Shown: piece after piece, positions 19,860 through 30,446 of the stretch | Layout: the number at the start of each line of letters is the position of its first letter | Numbering within the stretch: position 1 is the stretch's first letter | Assembly (NCBI GenBank): GCA_009746045.1 | Contig: RPFO01000389.1 | Span: forward strand, 686,940 to 750,939 | Direction of reading: 5' to 3' | DNA length: 64,000 nucleotides | Source of the DNA: Mesostigma viride | Taxonomy: Eukaryota > Streptophyta > Mesostigmatophyceae > Mesostigmatales > Mesostigmataceae | Translations under genes and position numbers: made by a program | Notes under the pieces: model-generated | The model's input: only the letters and a program-made list of their open reading frames with translations | Told to the model about the DNA's origin: nothing | Databases searched by the model: none

Positions 19860-20739
19860 TCGTGGTTCTCTGAACATAGTTTCTTTATAGTGAGATGGAA
19901 GGGTAGCCGCTATAGCTAGGTTATTGGGTTCACGTGACATACCTTTTGAGGCCGGTGCGGCCTGATCCGGATGTGGCCAAAACTTTGGCCAGTTGTTCTT
20001 GGCCAGGTGGCAGGAGCTACGTTGAGATATAAACCTGCCACTGTCTAGGTTTCTTGGCTAATGGCGTAGTGATTAACTAGATCTAGATTCTTTCTCTCAC
20101 GCAATATGTGACCTAATAGCCCCGGCAGCCTTACGTAAGCTGCCCCGGCAATTAGAACGCCACATTGCGTCATTTGTTCAGACGCAACATTTGCGTGGCG
20201 AAAAAATTCCGTCCGGGCCAAGGCCGCTTGACACGCAAAAAAGGACAAAAACAAACCCACCTAGCTAAGGTCGGCCTCTTTTCTTTTCACGAGGGCGGCG
20301 ACAGCAAGCCAGGGGAAACGAACCTCTGTTTTGACGAACCTGTACTGTCGGAGCCATTTTCGGCCCTGAGCAGCAATACCGAAGGGGCGCAAGGCTACAG
20401 CAGGGCAGGCAGCGCGCGGGGAGGACGGGACGCCCACACCGCGGGCTGCTGCCGCCAGTCACGCGCCAGTCGCCTTCAGTGCCAAAAAGAAGCAGCTCGC
20501 CACTCTGCTCGCCAAGTGCATCAGCCCCGCAGAGGCGGTGGGGGCAGTCGAGCAGGTCTTCGGTGCCGAGGACTGGGTGACGGACGCCAGCTCGTGGAGC
20601 TCGAGCCAGCTGAAGTCTGTCGTGCAGTTGCTGGCCGATCACGTTGATGTTGGCGACGTGTTGGACGCACGTGACCCAAACGCAACGTTGGTGACAAAAC
20701 TGCTGGCCGTGGCAGATCTCGCGGCGGACGAGGAGGATC

Positions 20740-20816
20740 AGTTATATACATCGATTCCTTACGGAATCGACACAAAGCGCTTAGTATCGATTCCGCAGGA
20801 ATCAATGTATATAACT
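20740..20816. repeat. Left terminal palindrome of the 686-bp insertion
   Basis: Outer stem agttatatacat pairs with atgtatataact, with two inner hairpins and a central AGCGCT. A further partial copy of the stem (gatgtatataact) follows at about 20821-20834. Confidence 0.85.
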
Positions 20817-20859
20817 AAAACGATGTATATAACTAAGACTGATGCGACACGCCGGCATC

Positions 20860-20880
20860 CCGGGTTCGAATCCCGCTAGG
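20860..20880 (+). other. tRNA T-arm / Pol III B-box-like motif
   Basis: gggttcgaatcccg fits the B box and forms a 4-bp T stem with a TTCGAAT loop. No A box or cloverleaf is visible upstream, so it is not a tRNA gene; it may mark a tRNA-derived ancestry. Confidence 0.45.
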
Positions 20881-21204
20881 ATCGTTCCGGGGGTGGATTT
20901 TTCGCCTACTAGTAATGCGAATAACATTGCCGACGCTAATCGTTCGGCCTAATATGTTAATCGAAAAAAGGCAAGTGCTCTCCGCTGACTAGGCGGAGTA
21001 CCAGCGCTAGCTATTCGACTGATATGATGCGCTCAACCGGCTAATCATCTGGTTTGATCGACGTCGCTCCGAAAATCGGCTAACTAAGTCCCCGAAATCG
21101 GCTAATTTCCACGCGATGTCTCGCTATAATCGACTAGGCCTAGTTCGGTGGCTCGCTGGGCGCCGAGTATGATAGGCCGCTGGCCTCTGACCCCCTGTCG
21201 AATA

Positions 21205-21305
21205 GGAAATTTTGACAATCGAATAAGGGAAATTCGATAATCGAATAGGAAAGTTCGATGGTCGAATAGGCAACTTCGATAATCGAATAGCCAATTCGAT
21301 GACCC
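21205..21305. repeat. About 22-bp tandem repeats (ttcgataatcgaatagg type)
   Basis: Four to five diverged units of about 22 bp, each with ttcgat and atcgaatag, inside the 686-bp insertion. Confidence 0.7.
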
Positions 21306-21348
21306 GACTAGTATCGGACTTAGCCTTGCCGGCGCAAGCAAAAGTTTT

Positions 21349-21425
21349 AGTTATATACATCGATTCCTTACGGAATCGACACTAAGCGCTTAGTATCGAT
21401 TCCGCAGGAATCGATGTATATAACT
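21349..21425. repeat. Right terminal palindrome of the 686-bp insertion
   Basis: Differs from the left palindrome at only two or three positions and is the better palindrome of the two (gaatcgatgt rather than gaatcaatgt near its end). Confidence 0.85.
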
Positions 21426-22042
21426 GGATCAGGCGCTGCCACCAACGGCACCTGCGCAACGAAAAATGGCCAAGCCGAAAGGCACGGCCAAGGTTTCGGC
21501 AGGTGGGGCTGTCGAAAAGGAAACGAGGGCGAGGTTGGCGACATTCGTTGGGGCACCTCCGGAAACCGAAAATCAGGACGACGAGGAGGACGAGGAGGGG
21601 GAGGTCACAGCCGAGAAATTCATGCAAGGTTTGAAGGCAGCGCTGGGAGGAATGGAGGGGGTGGGAAGCCACTTCAAGGCCTCGAAAGGGGTGGCGCTGC
21701 CAAGCCGTGCCAAGAGCGTGAAATATCGGATTTCGGAGCGGGTGCTGCCGGGGGTGTTGGAGGACGCCAGCGACAATGGGATGGGCATCCGGTCGTGGGT
21801 CATGACGGTCAAGCCTGGAAATTGGCGGAACATGGAGAACAGGAAAATTGTCATGAACATTGCATTGGCCATGGACACCCTTCTCAAGGAGCTGGGCTCA
21901 GCAGCCGGTGAGCTTGTGGGCATGGAGTACCTAATGAGGGTGGTGGCGGCCTTGCTGCAGGTGGAGGGGCAAGGAGGGGGGGGGTGGAAGGTGGCCAGCC
22001 ACCTCAACCGTCTTTCAGCAGCAAAGATCAGACTACAACAAG

Positions 22043-23384
22043 ATGAACAACACGCAGAGATGTATAGAAAGATGGTGGACGAGGTGGAACAGGATGTGGG
22101 AAGACTACATACGTCAGAGGATTGCGGATGAGGAGGCGGCAATGCGTGAGATGGTTGCTGGAGTGGGGAGAGAGGCTCCTAGGTTGGGTGACAGAGGGGT
22201 TCTACCTTATCATGCCACAGTTGCTACGGGGAATGCGACGCAGGATAGTGAGAGACAGGATCCCTCGCAGACGACATCGGTCACCTTCACCACGCCCGCC
22301 TGCGACGTCCCCGTGACCGTCACACTGCCGCCACATCAAGGTTCAGCTCCGCCTTTTCCAAAAATTGAATCTGTAGACAAGCTATCGCTCACCAATCTTA
22401 CTCACCGCAGTTTTGATCATTTCTCTACGCGATTTCAGGATGTGTTCGCTATCCATTTCGCCAATTATGGCAAGAGCTAGAGCGGAAGAACGACTTTCCC
22501 TGGATATCCAGAAGAAAAATGGTCCGTCAGCAAATGAGCGACAGTGCAGCAGACAGGTTTGACGAGTTCTTACGTTCCCCAGCAGGTAACATTTGCAAGG
22601 GTTTACCCTCCCTCATGCTGTCTTTCCGACGCTTCTTGCTTCCCCAGGACCAGCTTTGTCTGGACAGGGATGCGTTAGCCAACTGTACACAGGCGGGTTT
22701 GACGTTACCAAATACGTGGAGACGTTTACCAACCTTAGACGGGCGAAGATCTCCCAGTGCTCTGACGCTGAAGCTCTGCACAGGTTTCTCCATGGGCTCT
22801 CTCCTCAAATCAGGGTGGATATATTGACAAGCACTTCTCCCCCCACGACTATGTCGAGTGGAAATGGGATACAGTGTTGTCATATGCTCTCACGCTGTGC
22901 CGTGTACCCGACTTTTCCCTCGATCAAGTGGGAGCCCACTGCAGGTACCCAAGCATCCTCCGTCAAGAAGCCCCTGAACAAGCTGAGCGCTGTGTTGGAG
23001 GAGCTCAATGCCCTGGAGCAGTCCAAGGGGGACTGTTTCACTTGTGGCCAGCTAGTGCATTTCGCACGGAATTGCCCCAAGAGAGACCAGTTTCCTGTAG
23101 ACACCAAGGGTCCCCAAGGTGTGCTTCCCTTCACAAGGCCATCCAGCCTACCTCCAGGAGTGAGCCAGAGCGACCACAGGATGCAGCCTGGGTTCAAGCC
23201 CAACCTTCAAGCGTCGGGCAGGGGACCATTCCAGCCGAAGGCCTTCAGCAGACAAGACAGGCGGAGGATGGTCAACGCCCTTTGGCATCTCCTGGCTGAG
23301 GAGGAGGGTGGAGATGAGGAGGAGGACGATCCAGATGAGCAGCAGGTGCAGCTTCCAGTCGGGGGCTCGTCTTCAGACCAATGA
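22043..23384 (+). pseudogene. G3 gag with CCHC knuckle
   Basis: A coiled-coil-like N-terminal frame (MNNTQRCIERWWTRW..., 22043-22480) precedes capsid-like sequence (QLYTGGFDVTKYVETF..., ALHRFLHGLSPQIRVDIL) and the knuckle CFTCGQLVHFARNCPK (about 23035-23082). The last part is acidic (EEEGGDEEEDDPDEQQ). A stop at 22480 and a frame change near 22593 break it. It is clearly different from the Gag of G2, TRG and G4. Confidence 0.75.
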
Positions 23385-23391
23385 TCCCCCT

Positions 23392-23973
23392 GAGTTGCCA
23401 AAAAACTATGTAGTGGATCCCCTAGGACTACGTCCAGCTGTGGTGTTGACTGGTTTCCCTTCTGTGCATGTTCGTCCTGTGAACAACCTGTCTGCCTCTG
23501 ATTCTGTCACATCTTTGGGCCCTCCTGTTCCCAGTCAGCTTTTGAAGTTTCAAGCTAGGCTGTTGAACGTGCCAGTCCCTTTGGCTCAGCCTCTATGTCT
23601 CTTCATGATTGACTCTGGTGCAGGGAGTAACTACATCTCTACTTCCCTGGTGCAGGAGCTGCATTTGCCAGTCCTTCCTCACCCTGTACCTGTCAGGGTC
23701 CAATATTCTGATGGTAGGCAAAGTAACTCACCTGGCTACGTGCACCTGATGTTCCAGGTGTGTCCACTTCAAACCTTATCAGTCACAGCAGACGTCATTC
23801 CACTCACTGCTGCTGATGTGATTCTGGGGATGCCATGGTTGGAGTCTGCTAATCCTGCTATCTTGTGGTCTGAGAAGGTGCATGGTGCAGTTCCAGGATG
23901 GGTCAGTGTGGGATGCAACTACGGCGGTAAAGGGGGGAGAAAGACCAGCTACAGAGTGCTGTTCTACCAATGA
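23392..23973 (+). pseudogene. G3 aspartic protease
   Basis: FMIDSGAGSNYISTSLV carries the active site, followed by VRVQYSDGRQSNSPG and AADVILGMPWLES. It overlaps the end of gag in another frame. The frame stops at 23971-23973, before RT. Confidence 0.85.
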
Positions 23974-24592
23974 GGCTGTCAATGATGGGAGAGTGTTTGC
24001 AGGTGCTCAGGAGGACGTCAAGGTGCCTACAATGGAGGAGAAGCGTGCAGCATTACTTAAGCATGTGTGGTCTGCCAAGCACACCCTGTCTTATCTGGCT
24101 ACCTACCCAGTGGACCACATCTTCTTCTTGCACCTGATTCCCAACTCACCCTCTGATGAGACTCATGGCCACACAGTGAATGCTGTGAACCCAGTACCAG
24201 CTAGCTGTCATGCACGGAGGAGGAGCAGAGGCTATACATGAGGCCCTTTTGGACAGGTTTGCTTCCATCTTTGAAGACAAGATGCCACAGTACCCTCCTG
24301 AAGGGCCATTCACTCACGTCATCACACTCATGGACGGTGCCAGACCCCCTTTTGTACCCATGATGTACAGGATGGGACCAGCAGAGATGGCTGAGCTGTA
24401 GGTGATCGTGACAGGGTACAGTAATGTTGGAAGCTGGACTCATTCTTCCTGCCATCAGTCCCTTCAGTTCTGGGTGTTTGCTTGTCCCCAAGCATGATGG
24501 TGGATATGGCGGTTGTGCATTGATTTGATGAGAGGCCTGAACAAGGTCACTGTGAAGTCCAAGTACCCACTGCCAAGGATTGATGAGCTGCT
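23974..24592 (+). pseudogene. G3 start of reverse transcriptase, cut by G2
   Basis: Contains FEDKMPQYPPEGPFTHVI and MMYRMGPAEMAEL, then in shifted frames GGYGG and [18 protein letters not shown], the usual gypsy RT entry. A TAG at about 24399 and other breaks occur. It stops at the CTGCT target site (24588-24592). Confidence 0.8.
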
Positions 24593-25245
24593 TGTTACGT
24601 CCCGTCGGAGCCGGACGGTGCGAAAGATCTAATCTAGTATAAGGTGCAGTTTAATAAGCCGGCATAGCCGCGCATCCGCGTACCGCGATAGCAAGCAAAG
24701 ATCGCAGTAAATTGACTAACTGAGCAGCGGATTATCCTCAGCTAGGCCTTATAGCATGATTAATTAATCTAGCTATATAACACGGCATGTCATGAGGCAA
24801 ATGGCATCCGGATTAGTGCCCCTTGGTCTGAGAGAGTCGTCAACACTCGTTTCATTAATCATCAAACCAAAGAGAGAGAGTTCATCGTCCACAGACCAAT
24901 TTCACCTAGCTGCGCTACCAAGCTGGCAAGTTGGTGTGCAGGCGCGCCGACATGCGCGCCGATCTTCCAGATACTGCCGTCAAGCCCCAATAGGTTCACT
25001 ATGACGTCTAGGGCCGGCCCGGCCCCTATAGAAGATCTCGTACTTCTGGCTAGGCCCAAAATAACTGGTCCGGAACACACAAAGTCCCGAACTTAGGACA
25101 AATTCCCAAATAAGTCCCGAATTGAGTCCTATAGTCCGGCGGACTATGAAAGCGAGCTATCGAAAGTCCCAAACGAATAACAAATGACTTTCGACTTATT
25201 TATTGAAGGCATTGTTATGCCCATACAAAGGTCTGGGCCGTAACA
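24593..25245 (-). repeat. G2 3' LTR
   Basis: 653 bp. It differs from the 5' LTR at about five bases and lacks a short duplicated acacacaaagt stretch found at about 43727-43755. Several blocks (gggacttatttgggaatt, ttcggaccagttattttggg, aggggccgg) also occur in the TRG LTR. Confidence 0.9.
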
Positions 25246-25262
25246 CTCCTCCCTTCCCCAGG
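25246..25262 (-). other. G2 polypurine tract
   Basis: Minus strand reads cctggggaagggaggag directly before the 3' LTR, as needed for plus-strand priming. The final ggaggag is shared with the TRG tract. Confidence 0.8.
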
Positions 25263-25577
25263 GGACGATAGCTATATCGTCCAGGCTTGGGGCGCACGCA
25301 ACAAGACAATTAACACAAACAAACAAACAAGAAAAAAAGAAGCTCTTGCAAGCAAAACAAGCAACACACAAAAGCGACAATTGCCCAGGCTGGGCAGTCA
25401 GCTATAGAGAACAATAGTACAAAATCGGCCATGGGGATACTATGTCCCAACCCCTGTTCGCCAGCGGGTTAGTAAAGCCAATTCTCCCCGGCGTTGCCAC
25501 ACAAGGACAATTCCTTGATAGCCGATGGGATGCTGTCGCCATCCCGTTGCAATCCATCCATGAGGAGGTCGCGACCC
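25263..25577. other. G2 3' untranslated stretch
   Basis: No convincing coding frame. On the plus strand it has A-rich runs (aaacaaacaaacaag near 25318). Confidence 0.5.
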
Positions 25578-26860
25578 TCACATTCCTCCAATGCTGGGGC
25601 CCACCCCTCCCGACCGCGCCTTCCGTTGACGATACTCGTGGAGTACCTGGCGACCCTGCTCACCAATTTCCTCGAGGATCTTCCCGGGGTTAGCGAGGTG
25701 ATCCGCATTGTATGCGAGCTGGTATTCGTTCACGTTGGTGCGCGTTTGAGCGAGGTCTACCCACGTCCCGGTGGGCCAGTACGACATGAATGCGGCCAGG
25801 TATTGCGGGTGCGTGAACATGATTGTGCCCGCGTTCCAATCAATAACCCCACATCCATGCTCCGCAAAGAAACCTCCCGCCATGGTCAACACTACGACGC
25901 GCACCTGGAGAGCGTTGAAGCGAAAGCCCGGAGCCCTCACAAAGTTGGGCACAACCCAGTCGAGGAATGCCTCTCCCTCGCACGGAGCATACTTGGGACA
26001 GTCAACCTTTCGAGGTTTACCATCTACCATGTATTTTGGCAGCTCCCGCTTGGGGCCGTAACGCGTACCAGAACCCTCTGGCGTCGATTCTAGGCAGTCC
26101 TGGGGTCGCGGGGCCGCCCTCCCTGGGTGCAAGTCGAAGCAGACTAGCTCGCGCATGGAGCCTCGCTCCACATACGCATGAGTTCCTGCCTCAAAGTGCA
26201 GCGGTTGCGGTCGATGATAGTCCGTGCTGTCGACGGCCACGAACGGCGGTGGTGGGAGTTCAATGTAGACGGCAACACCCCGAAACTCGCGTAAGGGGCG
26301 TACTCGTTGTGGGCCGGGAAACGCGCTGACGTAAGCGCCCACAGTCCATGGCGCCGGTCGAGCCACCGCCTGTACGATCAAAGACCCCTGCGCGGGAGAT
26401 ATAAAGCCCACTGCTGGTATCGGGCCACGCCTCTGTGGTATATGGGCGCGGGACGTCTCCACGCGGGCCACCCGCTCGGAGTAAGTGCGCGCTTCTCGGC
26501 GCGGACTCTGGGAATCCGCGGAGACGCTGCCCGCCGACACCTCGTTCGAACATGCGCGACGTCTAACTTCTCGCTGGGCATCCGGTTCCACTTGGGCCGT
26601 TTCTGGTTGCGCTCGATATCCTCGGAATCCAGCTTAGTCGAGTCGGTCGAGCCGCCCGTTCGCCGGGTCGGTCCCGTCCCGACAAGAACCGTCATTCCGC
26701 CCGTGCCCTGGGTCCGAATGGTTCGCACGGCATCACCGTCCTGTTGCTGGATCGGTGTCACCGCAGGTGTGACAGAACCGCCCGTTCGCCGAGTCGGCCC
26801 TGCTTGCACATGGTGTTGGGGATACTCTTCGACCCAATTACCACGATGGTGCGTACACAT
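25578..26860 (-). CDS. G2 extra ORF downstream of the chromodomain (unknown protein, frameshifted)
   Basis: The main frame (26591-25578) codes 337 residues, with FVAVDSTDYHRPQPL, PKYAPCEGEAFLDWVV, GGFFAEHGCGVIDWNAG, YWPTGTWVDLAQTRTNV and a basic C-terminus. An upstream frame (26860-26378), overlapping the integrase end, has two GPTRRTGGS units and may be its N-terminus after a frameshift. I see no signal peptide, membrane segment or known domain, so it is not an obvious envelope gene. The long open frame in an element with other defects suggests it was under selection. G3 has an unrelated-looking ORF in the same place. Confidence 0.55.
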
Positions 26861-28295
26861 CGACGTGAATAACGCAAGTGCCTTCGCGGCCTCCTAGCGT
26901 ACACGTGATCAAGCCCATTGTCATAGCGCCCCCACCACTACTACCTTCGCGGTAGCCTAGTACGTGGAGGGCATGCTTGGCCTTATACTCGCGAAGCAAA
27001 CGTTCACACCCTTCTAGCTCAATCTCGGTTCGCCACGAATCCTCGTAATCATGCTGAGCAAAACGCCACCGTACGCGATACTGTCGCTGTCTACCTCTCC
27101 CACGCTTGATGTCCCGGTGGTCCACGATCTCGGCCACCTCGTCTTCCTGTTCTCCCGTCTCGGGGTTGTACTCGACGGGGGCCGGCGGGTTGAGCCGACC
27201 TTGGATGGAGTTCTGGTGGTATAACTTGAGCTGGTCTCGATGGAAGTTGGAGGAAGTGTTCCAGGAGCTCGGGATGTCCACCTTAAACATCACATCTCCG
27301 AGCTTCTCCAGAACCTTGTGTGGCCCCAGGAACATAGGACGGAGCTTTGTCTTGAGCTCACCCTCTACCTTCTCAGAGAAACGTCCTAGGCGGGGGCCTT
27401 CCACCAGTACCCAGTCGCCCACCTCGATGGCCGGCGTGCGCGCATCTAGGCGGCCAGCAGTCCTCGCCATACAGCGCTCAGCGGCGGCCCGGTAGCACTT
27501 GACCGCACTGTCATGGGCCTGGCGCATCTGGACCAGCAGCCTCTCCACCCCTTCGAGGGTGTCTCGCCGGACCGACTTTTCAGCTAAGGCTGGGCTTGTG
27601 AGAAGGTCAGTCGGCGTGAGCGGATGCCTGCCCGTGTTGAGGAAGAATGGTGTGAAGCCATGAGCTGCCTGGGGGGCGTTATTCAGGGAGAACTCCACCA
27701 AACCCAAGAACTCTTCCCAGTTGCTTCCCACCGCGTCGGTGTAGTGGCGCATGGTCTCTTGCACTGTGCGGTTCAGCCTCTCCACCAGGTGGGAGGACGA
27801 GCTGTGATATGCTGTCCCCAGCGACACCTTGGTGCCCAGGCATTCAAAAAACTCCTGCCAGAAGCGGGCCGTGAACAGCTTGTCTCGGTCCGATATGAAT
27901 TGCCGGCTGAGTCCGTGGTACCTGAACACGTGGTGAAGGTATAGCTTAGCGCAAGCCTCGGCCGTGAGCTCGGCCGGACATGGTGCCAGGTGACACATGC
28001 GCGTCAAACGGTCCAGGAAAACCAGAATCATGCTGTTGCCATTCTTGGTCTTCCGGAAGGGGCCAACAAAATCCATCATCAAGGAATCCCAAGGGCCCAC
28101 TGGGTCTGGTAGGGTCTGGGGGACCGCCTGTGAGCCCGTATTGCGGGACTTCATGATCTGACATGATGGACACTCGCGCACGTACGTCTCAATGTACTCT
28201 CGCATGCCTGGCCAGTAGAAGTTCTTTCTGGCCCGTGGCAGCAAGCGGTGGATCCCTTGGTGGCCACCGGCGAGAGAGTCATGGATCGAGCTCAT
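26838..28295 (-). CDS. G2 integrase with HHCC zinc finger, DDE core and C-terminal chromodomain
   Basis: 485 residues, open throughout. HDSLAGGHQG and CPSCQIMKS form the HHCC finger. The DDE core shows Asp in LMMDFVGPF, Asp in FISDRDKLF and Glu in HLVERLNRTV. A GPY-type module (RPMFLGPHKVLEKLG) precedes a chromodomain (EIVDHRDIKRG..., QYRVRWRFAQHDYEDSWR). This order defines chromoviruses; the chromodomain may steer integration to marked chromatin. The true N-terminus lies further upstream in the protease-linker frame, so a frameshift near 28290 is likely. Confidence 0.9.
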   Translation of the reverse strand: MSSIHDSLAGGHQGIHRLLPRARKNFYWPGMREYIETYVRECPSCQIMKSRNTGSQAVPQTLPDPVGPWDSLMMDFVGPFRKTKNGNSMILVFLDRLTRMCHLAPCPAELTAEACAKLYLHHVFRYHGLSRQFISDRDKLFTARFWQEFFECLGTKVSLGTAYHSSSSHLVERLNRTVQETMRHYTDAVGSNWEEFLGLVEFSLNNAPQAAHGFTPFFLNTGRHPLTPTDLLTSPALAEKSVRRDTLEGVERLLVQMRQAHDSAVKCYRAAAERCMARTAGRLDARTPAIEVGDWVLVEGPRLGRFSEKVEGELKTKLRPMFLGPHKVLEKLGDVMFKVDIPSSWNTSSNFHRDQLKLYHQNSIQGRLNPPAPVEYNPETGEQEDEVAEIVDHRDIKRGRGRQRQYRVRWRFAQHDYEDSWRTEIELEGCERLLREYKAKHALHVLGYREGSSGGGAMTMGLITCTLGGREGTCVIHVDVYAPSW

Positions 28296-29036
28296 GGAGC
28301 AGAGCCGCTCGACATAACTCCAGGACGTACAGGCGCCAGCAGTCTGGCCTCACCATGACATAGAGTCGCCCGTCCTGGAACTTGCACGGGAGCTTGCCCA
28401 TCTGCTTGGGGTGCGACCTGATTGCCTTTAAGGCCGCAGGCTCCGTGACAGTGAACCGACTAATCAACGTCTCCAGGACAGAAGTGATCGTGTACGTGTC
28501 CGCCTCCTCCTCAAGGGTTTGGTGCACGTACTCCGAAAAAATGGTAGGGGGCCCAATGCGCTGCAGGTGAAAAATTCCCTGAGCCGGTACCACGTGGCTG
28601 AGTGGCACTCGTGACCGGGACCCCTCCCTTTCCCCGGGGGCGCGCACGTCCTCGCGCGCGGCCTCCCAGTCGGGAGACAGGTCGTCCTGGGTCGTGCGAC
28701 CGGTGTGGAACAGATAGCGACTGTGCGGCGACTTGTTGCGGGGCTGGGTGACTTCCCGCTCGTGCGTGATGTTATGCACGTCGGGGCCCTGCACTTGGTA
28801 TTCGCTGACAGGACTCCAAAATGAACCGTCAGGGAACCACACCACGCGACGCCGAATGCTAATGTCCACATCCTGCGCGTCCAGCCAGTCGATGCCGATG
28901 ATGATGTCGGCAGCTCCGAGCGGTGCGACCGTGGCTGGGAGCTCCACAGGGATGCCTTGAATCACAGCCTTGATCTCAACCCGACCAGGCGAGGGGCTCT
29001 TGCGACCATCTGAATAGGTCACATTCACCACTGTCG
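28279..29036 (-). pseudogene. G2 C-terminal half of protease plus linker running into integrase
   Basis: Starts at the TRG target site and carries VTYSDGRKSPSPG and ADIIIGIDWLDAQ (protease C-terminal part). About 130 residues of linker follow, then KLPCKFQDGRLYVMV, the block that normally precedes the integrase finger. No RT or RNase H motifs occur in between, where about 1.5-2 kb would be expected. The protease N-terminal half is at 37397-37906. Confidence 0.8.
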
Positions 29037-29704
29037 TGTTACGTCCCGGCCCTTTTGGACGGACGTAACAATGGAATAAATTATGTAGTTTGACTTGTTG
29101 TCATAGTCCGTAGGACTTTGGGGCTCATTTCGGGACTTAATTTGGGAATTGTCCCTTGGTCAGGACTTTTGTATGGAACTATGACAGTTTGTGTGATTCG
29201 GACCAGTTATTTTGGGCCTAGGTTGTTGTATGCGTGTATCTTCTAGGGGCCGGTGCAGTCGCGCCGCGCTGCGTACTTTATAGCTAGTTGAGATATTGTA
29301 CTCATGCGTGGATTCTGTAGGCGAGGGTCGATGTCGACCCGAGGATCTTGTGTGGACTGCATGCTTTGGAAGGTCGGCGCCATGTCGGCGCCCCTTGCCA
29401 GCGTAGTGGCAGACCTAGGTGAAATTGGTCCGAGGACGAGAGTCTCGTCCTCTTGGTTTGATGAATGATAAGTGCGAATACGCCTACACATTAAACCTGG
29501 GGCAACTATCCATTTGTAATTGGTATTGCTAGCCATTATAAGTGTGTATTAATTAGCTTGGCATCAAGTCGCGGTGCCAGATATCTCACGACCCCAGTCG
29601 TGAAGCGCAATCTGCATTAGGCCACCTTGAATCTTCCTAATTCCGGCATGGTAGATCTTTCGCTACGTGGCTCAGGCTAGGTGTGTCTGGGCTGGGACGT
29701 AACA
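29037..29704 (+). repeat. TRG 5' LTR
   Basis: Runs tgttacgtcccggccc to gggacgtaaca, 668 bp. Apparently identical to 36724-37391, which implies recent insertion. Confidence 0.92.
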
Positions 29705-29720
29705 CTGGTTATCGGAGGAA
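29705..29720 (+). other. TRG primer-binding site
   Basis: ctggttatcggaggaa directly after the LTR. TGG followed by an ATCGGAG block suggests a methionine-type tRNA primer; G2 has tggtatcggagg in the same place. Confidence 0.7.
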
Positions 29721-30446
29721 ATGTGCCGGCAAGGTTAGCTAAGTCTCGCGGAGAGAGCTAGTGTAGCCAGTTAGGAAACCAGGGCGGTGCTTGGCGTAGA
29801 TAGAGGTTCCGGAATTCAACGATTGCTGACAGGTCGGCGGCCAGCCCGTAAAGGGATTCAACGACGACCTAGGCAGCAAGCGGCCAGTCCGGGATACTCG
29901 GCGGGGCTAGCAATAGTCCTGTGGTGAGGTGCTGTCAACGATAGCGCTCATCTCTCCTGTTTTCAACGACATCCAGTGGCGGCCAGGGCTTGCCTTCAAC
30001 GACACCGGGTGGCGGCCAGCTCAGGAGGGATTTACGTCATCGACGATGGTACGTCCCCTAGTTAGGATTCTTTCTTTGCAAGCGATGCCTGTGGAAGGCT
30101 AGCTGGCGTGCTCGCTTCCTCTCCGGGTTCGCACGCGTAGGGGTTCTCGTTATACGTTGTGCCTCTATAGGGTGTGAATGTCGTTGGTGCGAATGGAAGT
30201 TGCGGACGACGACCATTCGTTGTTTTACCTGTTGTGGGGGTGAATACCGTCTGGCTGTTGCCGACTGTGTTGACGGTGTTTACCTCCGTGTAATCGTTGT
30301 ATAGCCCCTTTGCCGCGGAAGGCTGGGGGCGTGTGCTGTGCTACACTCCGTGCTCTCTCCTCGTTTGTTTAAGGTCACTGCATTAGAGGTAGCCTGGGTT
30401 TCCCCTTTCTCTCCTGCTTGCAAGCCGCTGCCAGACTATGATGTAA
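29721..30446 (+). other. TRG leader
   Basis: About 725 bp without a coding frame. It includes several imperfect repeats built on attcaacgac and ggcggccag (29815-30020). Possible packaging or splicing region. Confidence 0.5.

Larger units (their letters stand above)
20740..21425. mobile_element. 686-bp insertion with self-palindromic 77-bp ends and 5-bp target duplication
   Basis: K3 gag is interrupted exactly here, with ggatc at 20735-20739 and 21426-21430. Both ends are near-identical 77-bp sequences (20740-20816 and 21349-21425), each almost its own reverse complement. Inside each, two smaller hairpins (cgattccttacggaatcg, and cgattccgcaggaatc) can form side arms on an agttatatacat stem. 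The middle has a tRNA T-arm-like motif and a 22-bp repeat array. No protein is encoded, so it is non-autonomous. I do not recognise the family. Confidence 0.8.
19860..22008 (+). mobile_element. K3: truncated K1-family YR element (A1, leader, gag)
   Basis: Begins with the K1 core and the A1 repeat carrying the 97-bp unit only once, then leader and gag in plus orientation. It is cut at 22008 inside gag, where gypsy G3 sequence starts. It holds a 686-bp insertion at 20740-21425. Confidence 0.85.
20376..22008 (+). pseudogene. K3 gag, start codon ATA, interrupted and truncated
   Basis: Matches residues 1 to about 305 of the K1 polyprotein. The initiating ATG of K1 is ATA here (20376-20378). The frame is otherwise intact up to the insertion at 20740 and resumes after 21425. 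Near 21970 it keeps the extra G that K1 lost, so this copy shows the native Gag frame. Truncated by G3. Confidence 0.8.

Noticed and set aside
20860-20880. A tRNA gene in the 686-bp insertion
   Set aside because: Only a T-arm-like motif; no A box, anticodon arm or acceptor stem upstream.
25578-26591. An envelope gene in G2
   Set aside because: Position would fit, but no signal peptide, membrane span or cleavage site is visible.
29243-29536. A 97-residue minus-strand ORF repeated identically at 36930-37223
   Set aside because: It is simply carried by the two identical TRG LTRs and has no other support.
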